Source of the DNA: Streptomyces cacaoi
Lineage (GTDB): Bacteria > Actinomycetota > Actinomycetes > Streptomycetales > Streptomycetaceae
Assembly: GCF_006539165.1 (NCBI RefSeq)
Contig: NZ_BJMM01000006.1
Coordinates: forward strand, 62,001-126,000
Length of the DNA stretch: 64,000 nucleotides
Direction of reading: 5' to 3'
Both the position numbers and the translations under genes were made by a program. The notes beneath the pieces were generated by a model, which was not told the origin of the DNA, ran no database searches, and saw nothing but the letters and a program-made list of their open reading frames with translations. Shown here piece by piece: positions 35,312 through 44,026 of the stretch. Numbering within the stretch: the first letter of the stretch is position 1; each line of letters opens with the position of its first letter.

Positions 35312-36982
35312 TCAGCTCCTGCCCACGCGCGCGGTCACGGTCTTGGGCCGCTGGTACTCGGTGAGCGCCAGCACGCTCATGTCCGTGCCGTGCCCCGAGG
35401 CGCCCCGCCCGCCGTGCGGCAGTTCCGCCGTCTGCTCCAGATGGCAGTTGATCCACACCTCCCCGGCGTCGAGCTGCCCCGCGAGGTCGAGCACCTCGTC
35501 CGCGCGGGCGCCCCACACGCTCGCGGCGAGGGCCTGCGGCACGCCGTTGGCCAGGGCCACCGCCTCCGCGTGGTCGTCCGCCGCCTGCACCGTGAGCACC
35601 GGCGCGAACACCTCCTCGCGCACGGCCGGATCGTCCGCCGGCAGATCGGCCAGGATCCGGCCGGGCCGCCAGTGGCCGTCCTCCTCGCCCGGCGGCGGGG
35701 CGAGCGGGGCGACGTGTTCGACGCGTGCCGCGCTGCGCGCGACGATCCGGTCGTAACGGGCCGCCTGGTCCGCGTTGTTGAGGGGGCCGAAGTCGACTCC
35801 CGCACGCCGTTCGGCCATCGCCTTGGCCAGGCCCTCGACGGTCTGCTCGTAGTTCTCCCGCAGTGTGATGACCCGCGCCGGGGAGGCACAGCTCTGCCCG
35901 GCGTTGTACGTCGCGGCCGCCACCAGGCCCTGGCAGGTGTCGGGCGGCGCGTCCGGCAGCACCACGGCCGGGCAGTTGCCGCCCAGCTCCAGGCTGACGC
36001 GGCGCAGCCCCGCGCGGGCGACGACGTCGCGCCCGCCCGTCTCGCTGCCGGTGAACGCCACCGCGTCGACGTCGCTCTCCACCAGCAGCCGGCCGGTGTC
36101 CCGGTCGCCCGGCACCGTCAGCAGCACGCCCGGCCCCAGCGCGGCGGCCGCGTCCCGGGCGAGCAGCAGTGCGGTGTCCGGGGTGGTCAGCGCCGGCTTG
36201 AGCACCACCGTGTTGCCGGCGGCCAGCGCGGGCCCGATCCGCCACGCGGCCATCATCAGCGGATAGTTCCACGGGACGATCACGCCGACCACGCCCAGCG
36301 GCTCCCACCGCACCCAGCTCTCCCGCCCCGGCAGAAGACCTCCGGGCGCGGGGGACCGGCCGGTGCGCAGCGCCCCCGCGTAGAAGCGCAGCAGGTCGGC
36401 GCACTGCTCGACCTCGCCGGCCGCCTCGGCGGCGGGTTTGCCGGTGCCGGCCTGCTCGGCCGCGACGTACTCGGCGGAGCGTTCCTCCACGAGATCGGCG
36501 AGGCGCAGCAGCCGCCGGGCACGCTCGCGCGGTGTGTGCGCGGCCCAACCGGCGGCGGCAGCACGGCACTCGGCGACCGCCGCCGCCACCTCGCGCACAC
36601 CGCTCACGGCGACGCGGCGCCGCTCGCGCCCGGTGCGCGGATCGGTCAGCACGGCCGGCTCCGCCGACGCCGGAGCCGCCGCTGCCGGAGGCGTCGCAGC
36701 CTCCGCAGCCTCCGCCGACTCCGCCTGCGGGCCCGCCTGTTCCTGCTTGGCGGAGACGAACGCCGCGATGCGTTCGACGCTGCGGAACCGGTCCGGGGAC
36801 AGATCGGCTGCCGTCACACCGATACCGAACTCCGTCTCCATGGCGGCGAACAGGTGCATGAAGCCGATGGAGTCGAGCAGGCCGGCCGCGATCAGATCCA
36901 TCTCGGCGGGCGGCGGATCGATCTGTAGCGCCTCGCACAGCAGATCCGTGACGCGGGACGTCAACGACGAGGGCTCGTTCAT
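35312..36982 (-). CDS. sbzJ: Carrier-protein/aldehyde dehydrogenase fusion (556 aa)
   Basis: Residues 1-80 form a carrier domain with phosphopantetheine serine S38 in LLDSIGFMHL. A linker rich in Ala, Glu and Pro (85-110) follows. Residues 110-556 are an NAD(P)-dependent aldehyde dehydrogenase: VPWNYPLMMAAWRIGPALAAGN, FTGSETGG, general base E332 in LELGGN and nucleophile C365 in NAGQSCASP. In the sbz pathway SbzJ oxidises the sulfonamide aldehyde made from cysteine by the cupin SbzM to 2-sulfamoylacetic acid. The fused carrier suggests that oxidation and thioester capture happen on one protein. The start overlaps the ligase stop (ATGA). Confidence 0.85.
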   Translation of the reverse strand: MNEPSSLTSRVTDLLCEALQIDPPPAEMDLIAAGLLDSIGFMHLFAAMETEFGIGVTAADLSPDRFRSVERIAAFVSAKQEQAGPQAESAEAAEAATPPAAAAPASAEPAVLTDPRTGRERRRVAVSGVREVAAAVAECRAAAAGWAAHTPRERARRLLRLADLVEERSAEYVAAEQAGTGKPAAEAAGEVEQCADLLRFYAGALRTGRSPAPGGLLPGRESWVRWEPLGVVGVIVPWNYPLMMAAWRIGPALAAGNTVVLKPALTTPDTALLLARDAAAALGPGVLLTVPGDRDTGRLLVESDVDAVAFTGSETGGRDVVARAGLRRVSLELGGNCPAVVLPDAPPDTCQGLVAAATYNAGQSCASPARVITLRENYEQTVEGLAKAMAERRAGVDFGPLNNADQAARYDRIVARSAARVEHVAPLAPPPGEEDGHWRPGRILADLPADDPAVREEVFAPVLTVQAADDHAEAVALANGVPQALAASVWGARADEVLDLAGQLDAGEVWINCHLEQTAELPHGGRGASGHGTDMSVLALTEYQRPKTVTARVGRS

Positions 36983-38724
36983 GGCGTACTCCTGGAAGGG
37001 GGTGCAACGGATGCGGAGGCCGGGTACGGCGGGCCGTCCGTGGCGCCGTCCCGTGCCGGACCGGCCAGCAGGGCGGCGAGTTCCCGGCGCAGGATCTTGC
37101 CGGTGCGGGTCCGCGGGACGGCCTCGCACACCTCCACCCGGCCGGGCAGGACCGCGGGCCGGAAGGCGGCCGCCAGCGCGGGCAGCACATCCGGCGGGCC
37201 GCCGCCGGGAGCGGGCACGACCGCGGCCACGATCTCCTCACCGAGGAAGCGGTGCGGGAGCGCGGCACACGCGGCGTCCCTGACTCCGGGCAAGGCCCGC
37301 AGCACCCGGTCCATCTCGTCCAGGGAGACGGTCTCGCCGCCGACCTTGGCGATGTTCTTGACGCGCCCGGTGACGACGACGAACGGCTCCGCCCGCCCGG
37401 GGACGGTGACCTCCCTGCCCAGGTCCTGGGTGTGGAACCAGCCGCCGGCGAACGCCTCCTGGGTCGCCGCCGGGTTGCCCTCGTAACGGGACATCACGTT
37501 GTGGCCGCGTACGCAGATCTCGGCGACCTCCCCGGGCGCGACCGGCTCGCCCTCCGAGGAGAGCACCGCCACCTCGTTGCCGTACAGGGCCGTGCCGATG
37601 GACGGGATGTCGGTCTCCAGCATCAGCTGCCGGTAGGCGTCCTCGGACAGGCCGGGCGGCAGCGTCGTGGAGAAGTTCACCGTCTCCGTCAGCCCGTAGC
37701 CCTGGAGGACCCGGGCGCCCAGCCGCTCGTGCACGGCCCGGGCGGTGCGTGTGGTCAGCGGCGCCGCGGCGGAGACGAAGTACCCGAAGCCGTCCGGGAG
37801 TCCGGGCGCCCGCCAGGTCTCCAGCAGCGCCTCCAGCACGCTGGGCACGACGCTGGCGATCCGCGGCCGGAACCGCTGGAGCAGCCGCGGATAGCGCAGC
37901 GGGTCGAAGCCGTCGGCGAGCAGCACGTGCGCGCCCGCGGCCAGCACCCCGAGCACGGTGAAGTGCAGGCCGTTGACGTGGTGCACGGGAAGGCAGCCGA
38001 GCAGCCGGTCCCCGGGGCGCAGCCCGTGGTGGCGGCCGAGCGCTTCCGCGTTCACGGCGGCGTTGTAGTGGGACTGGGCGACCAGCTTGGAGGCCGCCGT
38101 CGACCCCGAGGTGCCGAAGAACAGCGCGTCCGCCGCCGGGTCGGGCTCCGGCAGTGCGGCCTCGCCGTCCGGGTCCGCCAGGGCGCGGGCATCCGGCAGG
38201 ACGACGGCCTCCGGCACCGCCTCGGCGGACACCGCCATCGGCCGCAGCACCAGCCGCGCACCCACCGCCTCGGCCTGCTGCCTGCGGCGGTCGGCCGGGT
38301 CCTGCGGGCCGAGCAGCAGCAGCGGGCAGCCGGTCCGCAGCACCGCGAGGACGGCCACGACCGACTCGGCGTCGTTGACCGGCGCGAGCGCCACGGTCCG
38401 CCCGGGCTCCACACCCGGCGCGGTGCGCAGCCAGTGGGCCAGGCGACGGCTCAACGCCTCGGCCCGGCCGTAGCTGAGGGTGACGGGTTCACCGTCGTCG
38501 CCCACGGTCGTCAGGAAGGGGGCGCCGGGCCGGGCCCGCGCGTGGTGCGCGAGCCAGGACGCCGGCGTGGGACGCGGCACCAGCCGCTCCTCGAAGGGGA
38601 TGCCGCGGTAGCTGTGCGCCAGCGCGGCGTCGGCGGCAGCGGACGCGGCATCCCGCGCGGGAGCGGGGGACGGGCCGGACACGGCGGGGGCCGCGGTGGA
38701 GGACGAAGCAGACGAAGAGGGCAC
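36979..38724 (-). CDS. AMP-dependent acyl ligase (581 aa)
   Basis: This ANL-superfamily enzyme is of the aryl/acyl-CoA-ligase type. ATP loop FGTSGSTAASKLVAQS, QGYGLTETVNFST, the HTQDLGRE hinge region, VKNIAKVGGETVS and the catalytic lysine in RTRTGKILRREL are present. It lacks the NRPS A4/A10 layout, so a carboxylic acid rather than an alpha-amino acid is the probable substrate. It overlaps the carrier/aldehyde-dehydrogenase gene, which fits loading of sulfamoylacetate onto the adjacent carrier. The GTG at 38724 lies four bases after the cupin stop. Confidence 0.86.
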   Translation of the reverse strand: MPSSSASSSTAAPAVSGPSPAPARDAASAAADAALAHSYRGIPFEERLVPRPTPASWLAHHARARPGAPFLTTVGDDGEPVTLSYGRAEALSRRLAHWLRTAPGVEPGRTVALAPVNDAESVVAVLAVLRTGCPLLLLGPQDPADRRRQQAEAVGARLVLRPMAVSAEAVPEAVVLPDARALADPDGEAALPEPDPAADALFFGTSGSTAASKLVAQSHYNAAVNAEALGRHHGLRPGDRLLGCLPVHHVNGLHFTVLGVLAAGAHVLLADGFDPLRYPRLLQRFRPRIASVVPSVLEALLETWRAPGLPDGFGYFVSAAAPLTTRTARAVHERLGARVLQGYGLTETVNFSTTLPPGLSEDAYRQLMLETDIPSIGTALYGNEVAVLSSEGEPVAPGEVAEICVRGHNVMSRYEGNPAATQEAFAGGWFHTQDLGREVTVPGRAEPFVVVTGRVKNIAKVGGETVSLDEMDRVLRALPGVRDAACAALPHRFLGEEIVAAVVPAPGGGPPDVLPALAAAFRPAVLPGRVEVCEAVPRTRTGKILRRELAALLAGPARDGATDGPPYPASASVAPPSRSTP

Positions 38725-38727
38725 GGC

Positions 38728-39438
38728 TCACCCGCCGAAACGGTGCGGGGAGTGGGTGCAGCCCTTCGCCGCCAGCTCCTCACCGCTGGAGCCGCGGATG
38801 TCGCAGATCCGGCAGGTGATCTCGCCCAGATCGCCCAGCAGCGCCGCGTAGGCCGTCAACTCCTGCCGGTCCGGGCTGTCCAGCCGGCGGTGCGGTGCGC
38901 CCACGGCCAGGATCATGTGGTCGGTGACCGCGCCCACGGCGTGGGTGACGGCCCCCTCCACCATGTACACCTGGCCCGGACGCGTGGGCACGATCTCGCC
39001 GGCCACCGAGATGGTGCCGCTGCCCGCGAGCACGAACAGCAGATGGTCGCCGGGGTGGGTGTGCGGCGCGAACCCGCTGCCCGCCGGCACATGCAGGATG
39101 TCGGCGCCCACATGCCCGCTGGACACCAGGGAGTGCCCGGTGGCGGCCGCGGTCTTCGACACCTTCGTGGGGCCGGGCGCCACGTCGATCCCGAGCTGCT
39201 GGGTGGACCCGTCCAGCCCGAGGTCCTCGGCCCAGTCGCAGATCAGCAGCGGACCCGGCGGTGTCTCGGGGGACTCGGGCCGCTCCTCGGGCGCCAGCGA
39301 AGCGGCCTTGGCACGCCCGAAGACGGCGAGCAGCTCGACCGTCTTGGCCTTCCGCTCGACGGGGTCGAGGTCGTGCAGTTCCTCCGTCAGCAGAGAGATG
39401 ATCTGTTGGGTGGTCAGGTCGTCCCGTGTCTCGGTCAC
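38728..39438 (-). CDS. sbzM: Cupin-domain dioxygenase with C-terminal cysteine motif (236 aa)
   Basis: The cupin metal site is H126, H128 and H132 in PHTHPGDH, with H166 in VTHAVG as the fourth ligand. An N-terminal helical region (1-60) precedes it. After the barrel comes C209-x2-C212 and C227-x-H229, which looks like a small zinc site. GGAGAG lies about seven bases before the GTG at 39438; an ATG at 39459 overlapping the SIS stop is the alternative. In sbz biosynthesis SbzM oxidises and decarboxylates cysteine and forms the N-S bond. Position and neighbours match; sequence identity was not checked. Confidence 0.8.
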   Translation of the reverse strand: MTETRDDLTTQQIISLLTEELHDLDPVERKAKTVELLAVFGRAKAASLAPEERPESPETPPGPLLICDWAEDLGLDGSTQQLGIDVAPGPTKVSKTAAATGHSLVSSGHVGADILHVPAGSGFAPHTHPGDHLLFVLAGSGTISVAGEIVPTRPGQVYMVEGAVTHAVGAVTDHMILAVGAPHRRLDSPDRQELTAYAALLGDLGEITCRICDIRGSSGEELAAKGCTHSPHRFGG

Positions 39439-39455
39439 TGTGTCTCTCCGGGCTC

Positions 39456-40661
39456 TCATCGGCTGGTGGTGGACGTGGGCGAAGAAGGAAGAGAAGGAGG
39501 AGAAGAAGGAGAAGAAGGGGCTCGGGCGGCAGGGGGCAGATCGGCCAGGAACGGGGCCCGGCCCAGATGCCGGGCCAGGTGGCAGGCGAGCGGGGCGGCG
39601 AAGACGTGGTGGAGGAGCGGCGAGAACTCCTCGCGCGCCCGCGCGGCCACCGGCAGCACCGCCCAGGCGTGCCGGGCGACATCGGCGTCGTCCTCCGGCG
39701 CCACGGCGACGACGCGGCGCCCCAGCGACGCCGCCCGCTCGGCCACCCGCACGGCGTGCCCGTGGGAGCGCCCCGGCGCGGCCACGACCACGACCGGCAT
39801 CCCCGGCGGCCGGGCGAACCGCTCGACGTGGCACCACTCCTCCAGGTCCTGCCCGACGGCGAGGACACCGGAGGTCTCGACGACCTTGGCTGCCGCGAAG
39901 AGCGCCGTGCCGTAGGACGGGCCGCTCCCGACGACGCTCAACACGCCCGCCTCCGCGATGAGTTCGGCCGGCTCCCGGCACCGCTCCCGGGCCGCCCGCA
40001 CGGTCGCCGCGACCGGGTCGGCCAGCGCCGCCAGCTCCTCCCGCAGCGCGTCCGCCTCCGGCGCGGCCAGATGCCCGCGCAGCTCTCCCAGCCGGACGGC
40101 GATCAGCAACAGCCCCAGCAGGCTGGCCTGGTAGGTGCGCACCCCCGGCGACCGTTCGCTGTCCGGCAGGCCGACCAGCAGCGCACCGTCCGCCGCCTCC
40201 GCCAGCGGGCTGCCCGGCGTCCCGGTGACCGCGACGGTGCCGGCCCCGCACTCCCGGGCCCGCTCGACGGCCCGCACCACCAGGGGCGTACGCCCCGAGG
40301 CGGACACCGCGAGCGTCAGCTCCGTACGCGGCGGGCGGCGGTCGGCGCCGAGCGGTTCGTACTCCACGAAGGGCAGCGCGCTCACCGGACGGCAGTCCAC
40401 CCCGGCCAGCGCGGCGAACGCCGTCCGCACGGCGCACGCGGCGTGGTAGGAGTCGCCGTCCCCCACGATGCTGACCGTGTCGACCGACGCCCACCGCGGG
40501 GGCAGCAGGGCACGCACCTGCGCGTCGAACGGGCCGGTGTGCCTGCTCAGATCCGCCGCGAGGGCCTCGGCCTGGCGCAGCATCACCTGCGGTTCGAGCC
40601 GGGGCGGCCCGGCGCCGGCTCCGCCCGCCGTCGGGGAGCCGGGACCGTTCGGGCCGCTCAT
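39456..40661 (-). CDS. Double SIS-domain sugar-phosphate-binding protein (401 aa)
   Basis: This resembles the isomerase half of glucosamine-6-phosphate synthase (AgaS-like) without a glutaminase domain. The first SIS domain spans about 60-200 (VSIVGDGDSYHAACAVRTAF, SASGRTPLVV) and the second about 245-375 (SVVGSGPSYGTALFAAAKVVE, LEEWCHVERF). SIS domains bind phosphosugars. It overlaps the BtpA-like gene (ATGA), and in the sbz-like setting it may act on ribose phosphate or a ribosylated intermediate derived from NAD. The last 25 codons form a Ser/Pro tail encoded by a pure purine tract (39481-39520). Confidence 0.85.
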   Translation of the reverse strand: MSGPNGPGSPTAGGAGAGPPRLEPQVMLRQAEALAADLSRHTGPFDAQVRALLPPRWASVDTVSIVGDGDSYHAACAVRTAFAALAGVDCRPVSALPFVEYEPLGADRRPPRTELTLAVSASGRTPLVVRAVERARECGAGTVAVTGTPGSPLAEAADGALLVGLPDSERSPGVRTYQASLLGLLLIAVRLGELRGHLAAPEADALREELAALADPVAATVRAARERCREPAELIAEAGVLSVVGSGPSYGTALFAAAKVVETSGVLAVGQDLEEWCHVERFARPPGMPVVVVAAPGRSHGHAVRVAERAASLGRRVVAVAPEDDADVARHAWAVLPVAARAREEFSPLLHHVFAAPLACHLARHLGRAPFLADLPPAARAPSSPSSPPSLPSSPTSTTSR

Positions 40662-41464
40662 CGCTCCACCTTCCGTACGATGTCGACGTAGGCGGCGACC
40701 CGGCCGGCGTCGATCTCCCCGCCCCAGCCGCCGCTCTCCAGACAGGTGCCGACGAACGCCCCGTCCGCCGCGGCCATCAGCCGGGCCGCGTTCTCGTGCC
40801 GGGTGTGTCCGGCCAGGATCACCGGCAGCTGCGGCGCGGCCGCCCGGACGGAGGCGATCATCTCCAGGGCGGTGTCCTCGTCCGGGTGGCACAGCGACAC
40901 CGCGTCGGCGCCGGCGCTCTGCGCCGCCCGGGCCACCTCGGCGGTGGTCTTCTCCCCGCCGAACCACCGGAAGTGCATCGAGTCGACCTCGGCGATGACG
41001 GCGACGTGCCGTGCGCCGATCCGGCGGCGGTAGTCCATCACCGCCAGCGGATCGGGCCGCACCATGCCGTGCGGGCTCAGCGTCTGCCCCACCAGCGCCC
41101 CCGCGCGGATGAAGCTGCCGCCCGCGACCTTCGCCACGGCCAGCGACGCCTGGAGCGCATTGCGCATCAACTGCGCCCCGACGAGGAACCGTTCACCGGT
41201 CGCCTCCGCCACCGCCCGCACGATCAGGCCCATCGCGACCGTGCGCGCCGGGTCCGACCGCTCGTCGACGGTGTAGACCCGGTCCACGGTCTGGATGAGG
41301 CAGCCGTCGGCGCCGCCCTCCTCCAGCGCCCGCGCCGAGCGGACAGCCGTCTCCAGAGTGCGCTCGAAGGAACCCTCCTCGTGGAACGGCGTACCGGGCA
41401 GCGGCGACAGATGCACCATCCCGAGAACCAGCTTGCGCCCGCCGGCGCTCAGCCATCCGTCCAT
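40658..41464 (-). CDS. BtpA/SgcQ-family TIM-barrel protein (268 aa)
   Basis: The N-terminal signature KLVLGMVHLSPLPGTP and the later GGADGCLIQTVDR, PHGMVRPDPLAVMDYRR and GTCLESGGWGGEIDAGRV are those of the BtpA family. BtpA is known from photosystem I assembly, and related SgcQ proteins sit in sugar operons. The barrel and phosphate-binding C-terminal glycine loops suggest a phosphosugar or nucleoside ligand. It lies between the SIS and PLP genes with overlaps or four-base gaps, so it is an integral pathway member. Cleavage of the ribosyl-nitrogen bond of the NAD-derived scaffold is a proposal only. Confidence 0.82.
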   Translation of the reverse strand: MDGWLSAGGRKLVLGMVHLSPLPGTPFHEEGSFERTLETAVRSARALEEGGADGCLIQTVDRVYTVDERSDPARTVAMGLIVRAVAEATGERFLVGAQLMRNALQASLAVAKVAGGSFIRAGALVGQTLSPHGMVRPDPLAVMDYRRRIGARHVAVIAEVDSMHFRWFGGEKTTAEVARAAQSAGADAVSLCHPDEDTALEMIASVRAAAPQLPVILAGHTRHENAARLMAAADGAFVGTCLESGGWGGEIDAGRVAAYVDIVRKVER

Positions 41465-41467
41465 CGC

Positions 41468-43039
41468 TCAGCGTCCGTTCACAGCGGCGGCACGCGGCCG
41501 CAGCCTGTCGAGGGCGGGCGCGAGATCCTCCCAGGGGCGTGCCGTGGTGATCCGCACGGCGCTGCCCGACAGGCAGAAGTTGAGGATCCCGGGGTAGACC
41601 GACACACCGGTCTCCCGCAGCAGGTCACGGAAGCAGCGGTAGGAGTCGTCCCAACCCTCCAGCTCCACGGCCGTGTTGATGGAGAAGTGCGGCGGCAGCA
41701 CCCGGCCCGGTATGTCGGCGAGCCGGACGGTGGCCGCGTCCCGCAGCACGGTCAGCGCCTCCGCCCGCCGCAGCCGCTCGGTGCGGTAGCCCCGGTAGGC
41801 GTCCTGGAGCCGCGGCAGATCGATCGCGTACGACGACTCGAACTCCTTGACCTCGGCGGCCCCCGGCGTCTCCACCCCGCTGACCAGCCACCGCTCCAGG
41901 CGCGCGAGCACCTCGATCGTGGTGTAGAAGAACGACGGCGGCCCGCCGAACGAGGACGAGGCGTACTCGTAGTACTCGTCGATGAAGGCCGGATCGGCGA
42001 GGAACCAGCCGGCCTTCAGCCCGGGCGCCGACCAGGTCTTGGACAGGCTGGAGACCCGCACCACGCCGGGCGCGGCCCGCTCGGCCGACCGCTCCTCGTA
42101 GTCGCCGAGCCACTCGTGGCACTCGTCCAGCACGATGACCGTGGACGGCGAGGCGGCCCGGATCAGCCGCACCAGGTCGTCCTCCCGCACGGCGGCGCCG
42201 GTCGGATTGCCCACCGTCTGGAGCATGACCAGCGGCGTCTCCGGTGTCAGCGCGGCGATCAGCGGATCCAGACCGGTACGGCCGTGCTCGGAGGGCACCG
42301 GGACCAGCCGCACATCGTGCCGGCGCGCGACCGCCTCCACCAGCGGCGGATAGTTGGGCGTCGCACACAGCGCCGGAGCGGTCGGCCGCGCACCGCCGTG
42401 CAGCACGAAGTCCGCCAGCGAGTTGATGGCGAAGGTGCCGCCCATGGTGATGGCCACGTTGTCCGCCGTGTACCGCGTCCCCGCCACCCGGGCGTTCTCG
42501 TACGCGGCGATCGCCTCCCGCGCGGGCACGCGCCCACGCGAGTCGGAGTAGCCGTACCAGTCCCGGTCCAGGGCGTAGCGGATGCACTCCTTCAGGCTCT
42601 GTGGCAGGCCCCACCGCTCCTCGTCGATGGAGCCGCTGGAGAGGATGTAGCGGGCGCTGTCGCGCAGTTCGCCGTACAGGTCGTCCCGGAAGAAGGAGTT
42701 GAACAGCTCCTTGACGAAGCGGACGGTGGCGCGCGAGGAGAGCACCTCCTCGGCCGTGACGGTGCGGCGCGGCCTGCCGGCGCGCCAGGTCTCGGCGAGC
42801 GCCGGGCGCAGCGCGTGCCGCCCCAGCTCGTGCTCGACCCGCCCCAGCCACAGGTCCCGCAGTTCCAGGGGATCGTGGGGGTCGCGGGCCCGTGCGTAGA
42901 CCTCCAGGACGCGGTGGTCCACCCCGGGTGAGAAGACGTCGCTGACGCCACCGGCGCGCGGAGTGCGCGCCGCGGTCTCGTAGGCGTCCGGAGGGGCGGG
43001 ACACGGACGCGGAGACGGTACGGTTTCGAAGAGTTTCAT
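41468..43039 (-). CDS. sbzP: PLP-dependent fold-type I enzyme, SbzP-like annulase candidate (523 aa)
   Basis: This is an aminotransferase class I/II fold with an unusually long N-terminal extension of about 160 residues before WYGYSDSRGR. The PLP lysine is K334 in SLSKTWSAPGLKAGW, N278 lies in GNPTG, and D305 in VLDECHEW contacts the pyridine nitrogen. The C-terminal arginine is in SAVRITTA. SbzP, a PLP enzyme of the altemicidin pathway, performs a [3+2] annulation of beta-NAD with S-adenosylmethionine. Context (cupin, SIS, BtpA, NUDIX, IleRS-like) supports that role. An ordinary transaminase is the alternative. Confidence 0.78.
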   Translation of the reverse strand: MKLFETVPSPRPCPAPPDAYETAARTPRAGGVSDVFSPGVDHRVLEVYARARDPHDPLELRDLWLGRVEHELGRHALRPALAETWRAGRPRRTVTAEEVLSSRATVRFVKELFNSFFRDDLYGELRDSARYILSSGSIDEERWGLPQSLKECIRYALDRDWYGYSDSRGRVPAREAIAAYENARVAGTRYTADNVAITMGGTFAINSLADFVLHGGARPTAPALCATPNYPPLVEAVARRHDVRLVPVPSEHGRTGLDPLIAALTPETPLVMLQTVGNPTGAAVREDDLVRLIRAASPSTVIVLDECHEWLGDYEERSAERAAPGVVRVSSLSKTWSAPGLKAGWFLADPAFIDEYYEYASSSFGGPPSFFYTTIEVLARLERWLVSGVETPGAAEVKEFESSYAIDLPRLQDAYRGYRTERLRRAEALTVLRDAATVRLADIPGRVLPPHFSINTAVELEGWDDSYRCFRDLLRETGVSVYPGILNFCLSGSAVRITTARPWEDLAPALDRLRPRAAAVNGR

Positions 43040-43090
43040 GCGTTTTCCCGAGGGCCGCTTTCGTGGGGGAGCGCGAACGGATGGACGGGA

Positions 43091-44005
43091 CTACACGACG
43101 CGCAGGCGTTTGAGATGCCTCAGCCGTGCCTCGGGAGTGGCCGAACCGCTGGTCCTCCCGTGGAAGAAGTAGGTGTTGTCGATGACGACGAGGAGCCCGC
43201 GCCGCCACTGGACCCACCGCATGTGCGCGGGCGTGTACATCGCGGCCAGCAGCTCGCGCAGCGCGTCCCCGACGGGCGGGCCTCCGGCGTCCGGGCCCTC
43301 GTGGGACCAGTGCAGCTCGTCGGCGAGGAAGTCGCGGAAGGAGAAGACCCAGCGCTCACCGTCCCGCCGGGCGATGGTGGGCACACCGGGCCGGTCCCGG
43401 TACCGGGTACGGGAGAGCACCTCCAGCGCCCGGGGCGAGAGCTGGCCGGCCACCTCCCGCATCGGTACGAGCACCGTCCTGGCGCCCTGTGCCGCGGCCC
43501 CCGGCGCGAGGCACATCAGCACGATGTAGCGCGGCTGCCGGTCGAGGGGGGCGCCGCTGCTCTCGGTGTGCAGCGAGAGGTAGTTGGCGGCGAACGGCTG
43601 GAGGGACACATCGTCCGTACGGCCGTGCTCGCTGCGCAGATTGAGGATGACCTCGCGCTGCACGTACGGCGCGACCGCGGGGTCCCGTTCGGGCATGGCC
43701 GAGCCCAGGAAGTCCCCGAGGGCGGTGAACCGGTCGTCGGACAGCGGCTCGTCGAGCTGGATCGCGGCCAGGCCACGGCTCCACAGCTGCTCGGACACCT
43801 CGGCGTGCAGGGCCTCGGACGGTCCGGCGGCAGGTCCGGGGGCCGGCCTGCCGGTCAGCTCGGTCAGCGGGGTGCCGTTGCCCAACAGCCGTTCCCGCAG
43901 GGCGACATGGGCGTCCGCCGGGCCGGTGGCGAAGGTGCCGTGCGCCGGTCCGTCGGTGGGCTGCCGCGCGGGCGGCGCGGCGGGGGAGAGGGATCGATGG
44001 TTCAT
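43091..44005 (-). CDS. Fe(II)/2-oxoglutarate dioxygenase, TauD/clavaminate-synthase type (304 aa)
   Basis: The iron-binding facial triad is visible as H146 and E148 in SLHTESS, with H282 in FFHGRT. The 2-oxoglutarate arginine is probably in the C-terminal RLRHLKRLR. Glutamate instead of aspartate in HxE is as in clavaminate synthase. AAGGAG precedes the ATG. It lies between the exporter and the PLP enzyme and probably hydroxylates the azatetrahydroindane core or a side chain. Confidence 0.9.
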   Translation of the reverse strand: MNHRSLSPAAPPARQPTDGPAHGTFATGPADAHVALRERLLGNGTPLTELTGRPAPGPAAGPSEALHAEVSEQLWSRGLAAIQLDEPLSDDRFTALGDFLGSAMPERDPAVAPYVQREVILNLRSEHGRTDDVSLQPFAANYLSLHTESSGAPLDRQPRYIVLMCLAPGAAAQGARTVLVPMREVAGQLSPRALEVLSRTRYRDRPGVPTIARRDGERWVFSFRDFLADELHWSHEGPDAGGPPVGDALRELLAAMYTPAHMRWVQWRRGLLVVIDNTYFFHGRTSGSATPEARLRHLKRLRVV

Positions 44006-44026
44006 CGCAGTGCTCCTTCTGGGAGG

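Noticed and set aside
41468..43039. Ordinary aspartate or tyrosine aminotransferase
   Set aside because: Kept as an alternative only; the 160-residue N-terminal extension and cluster context favour an SbzP-like role.
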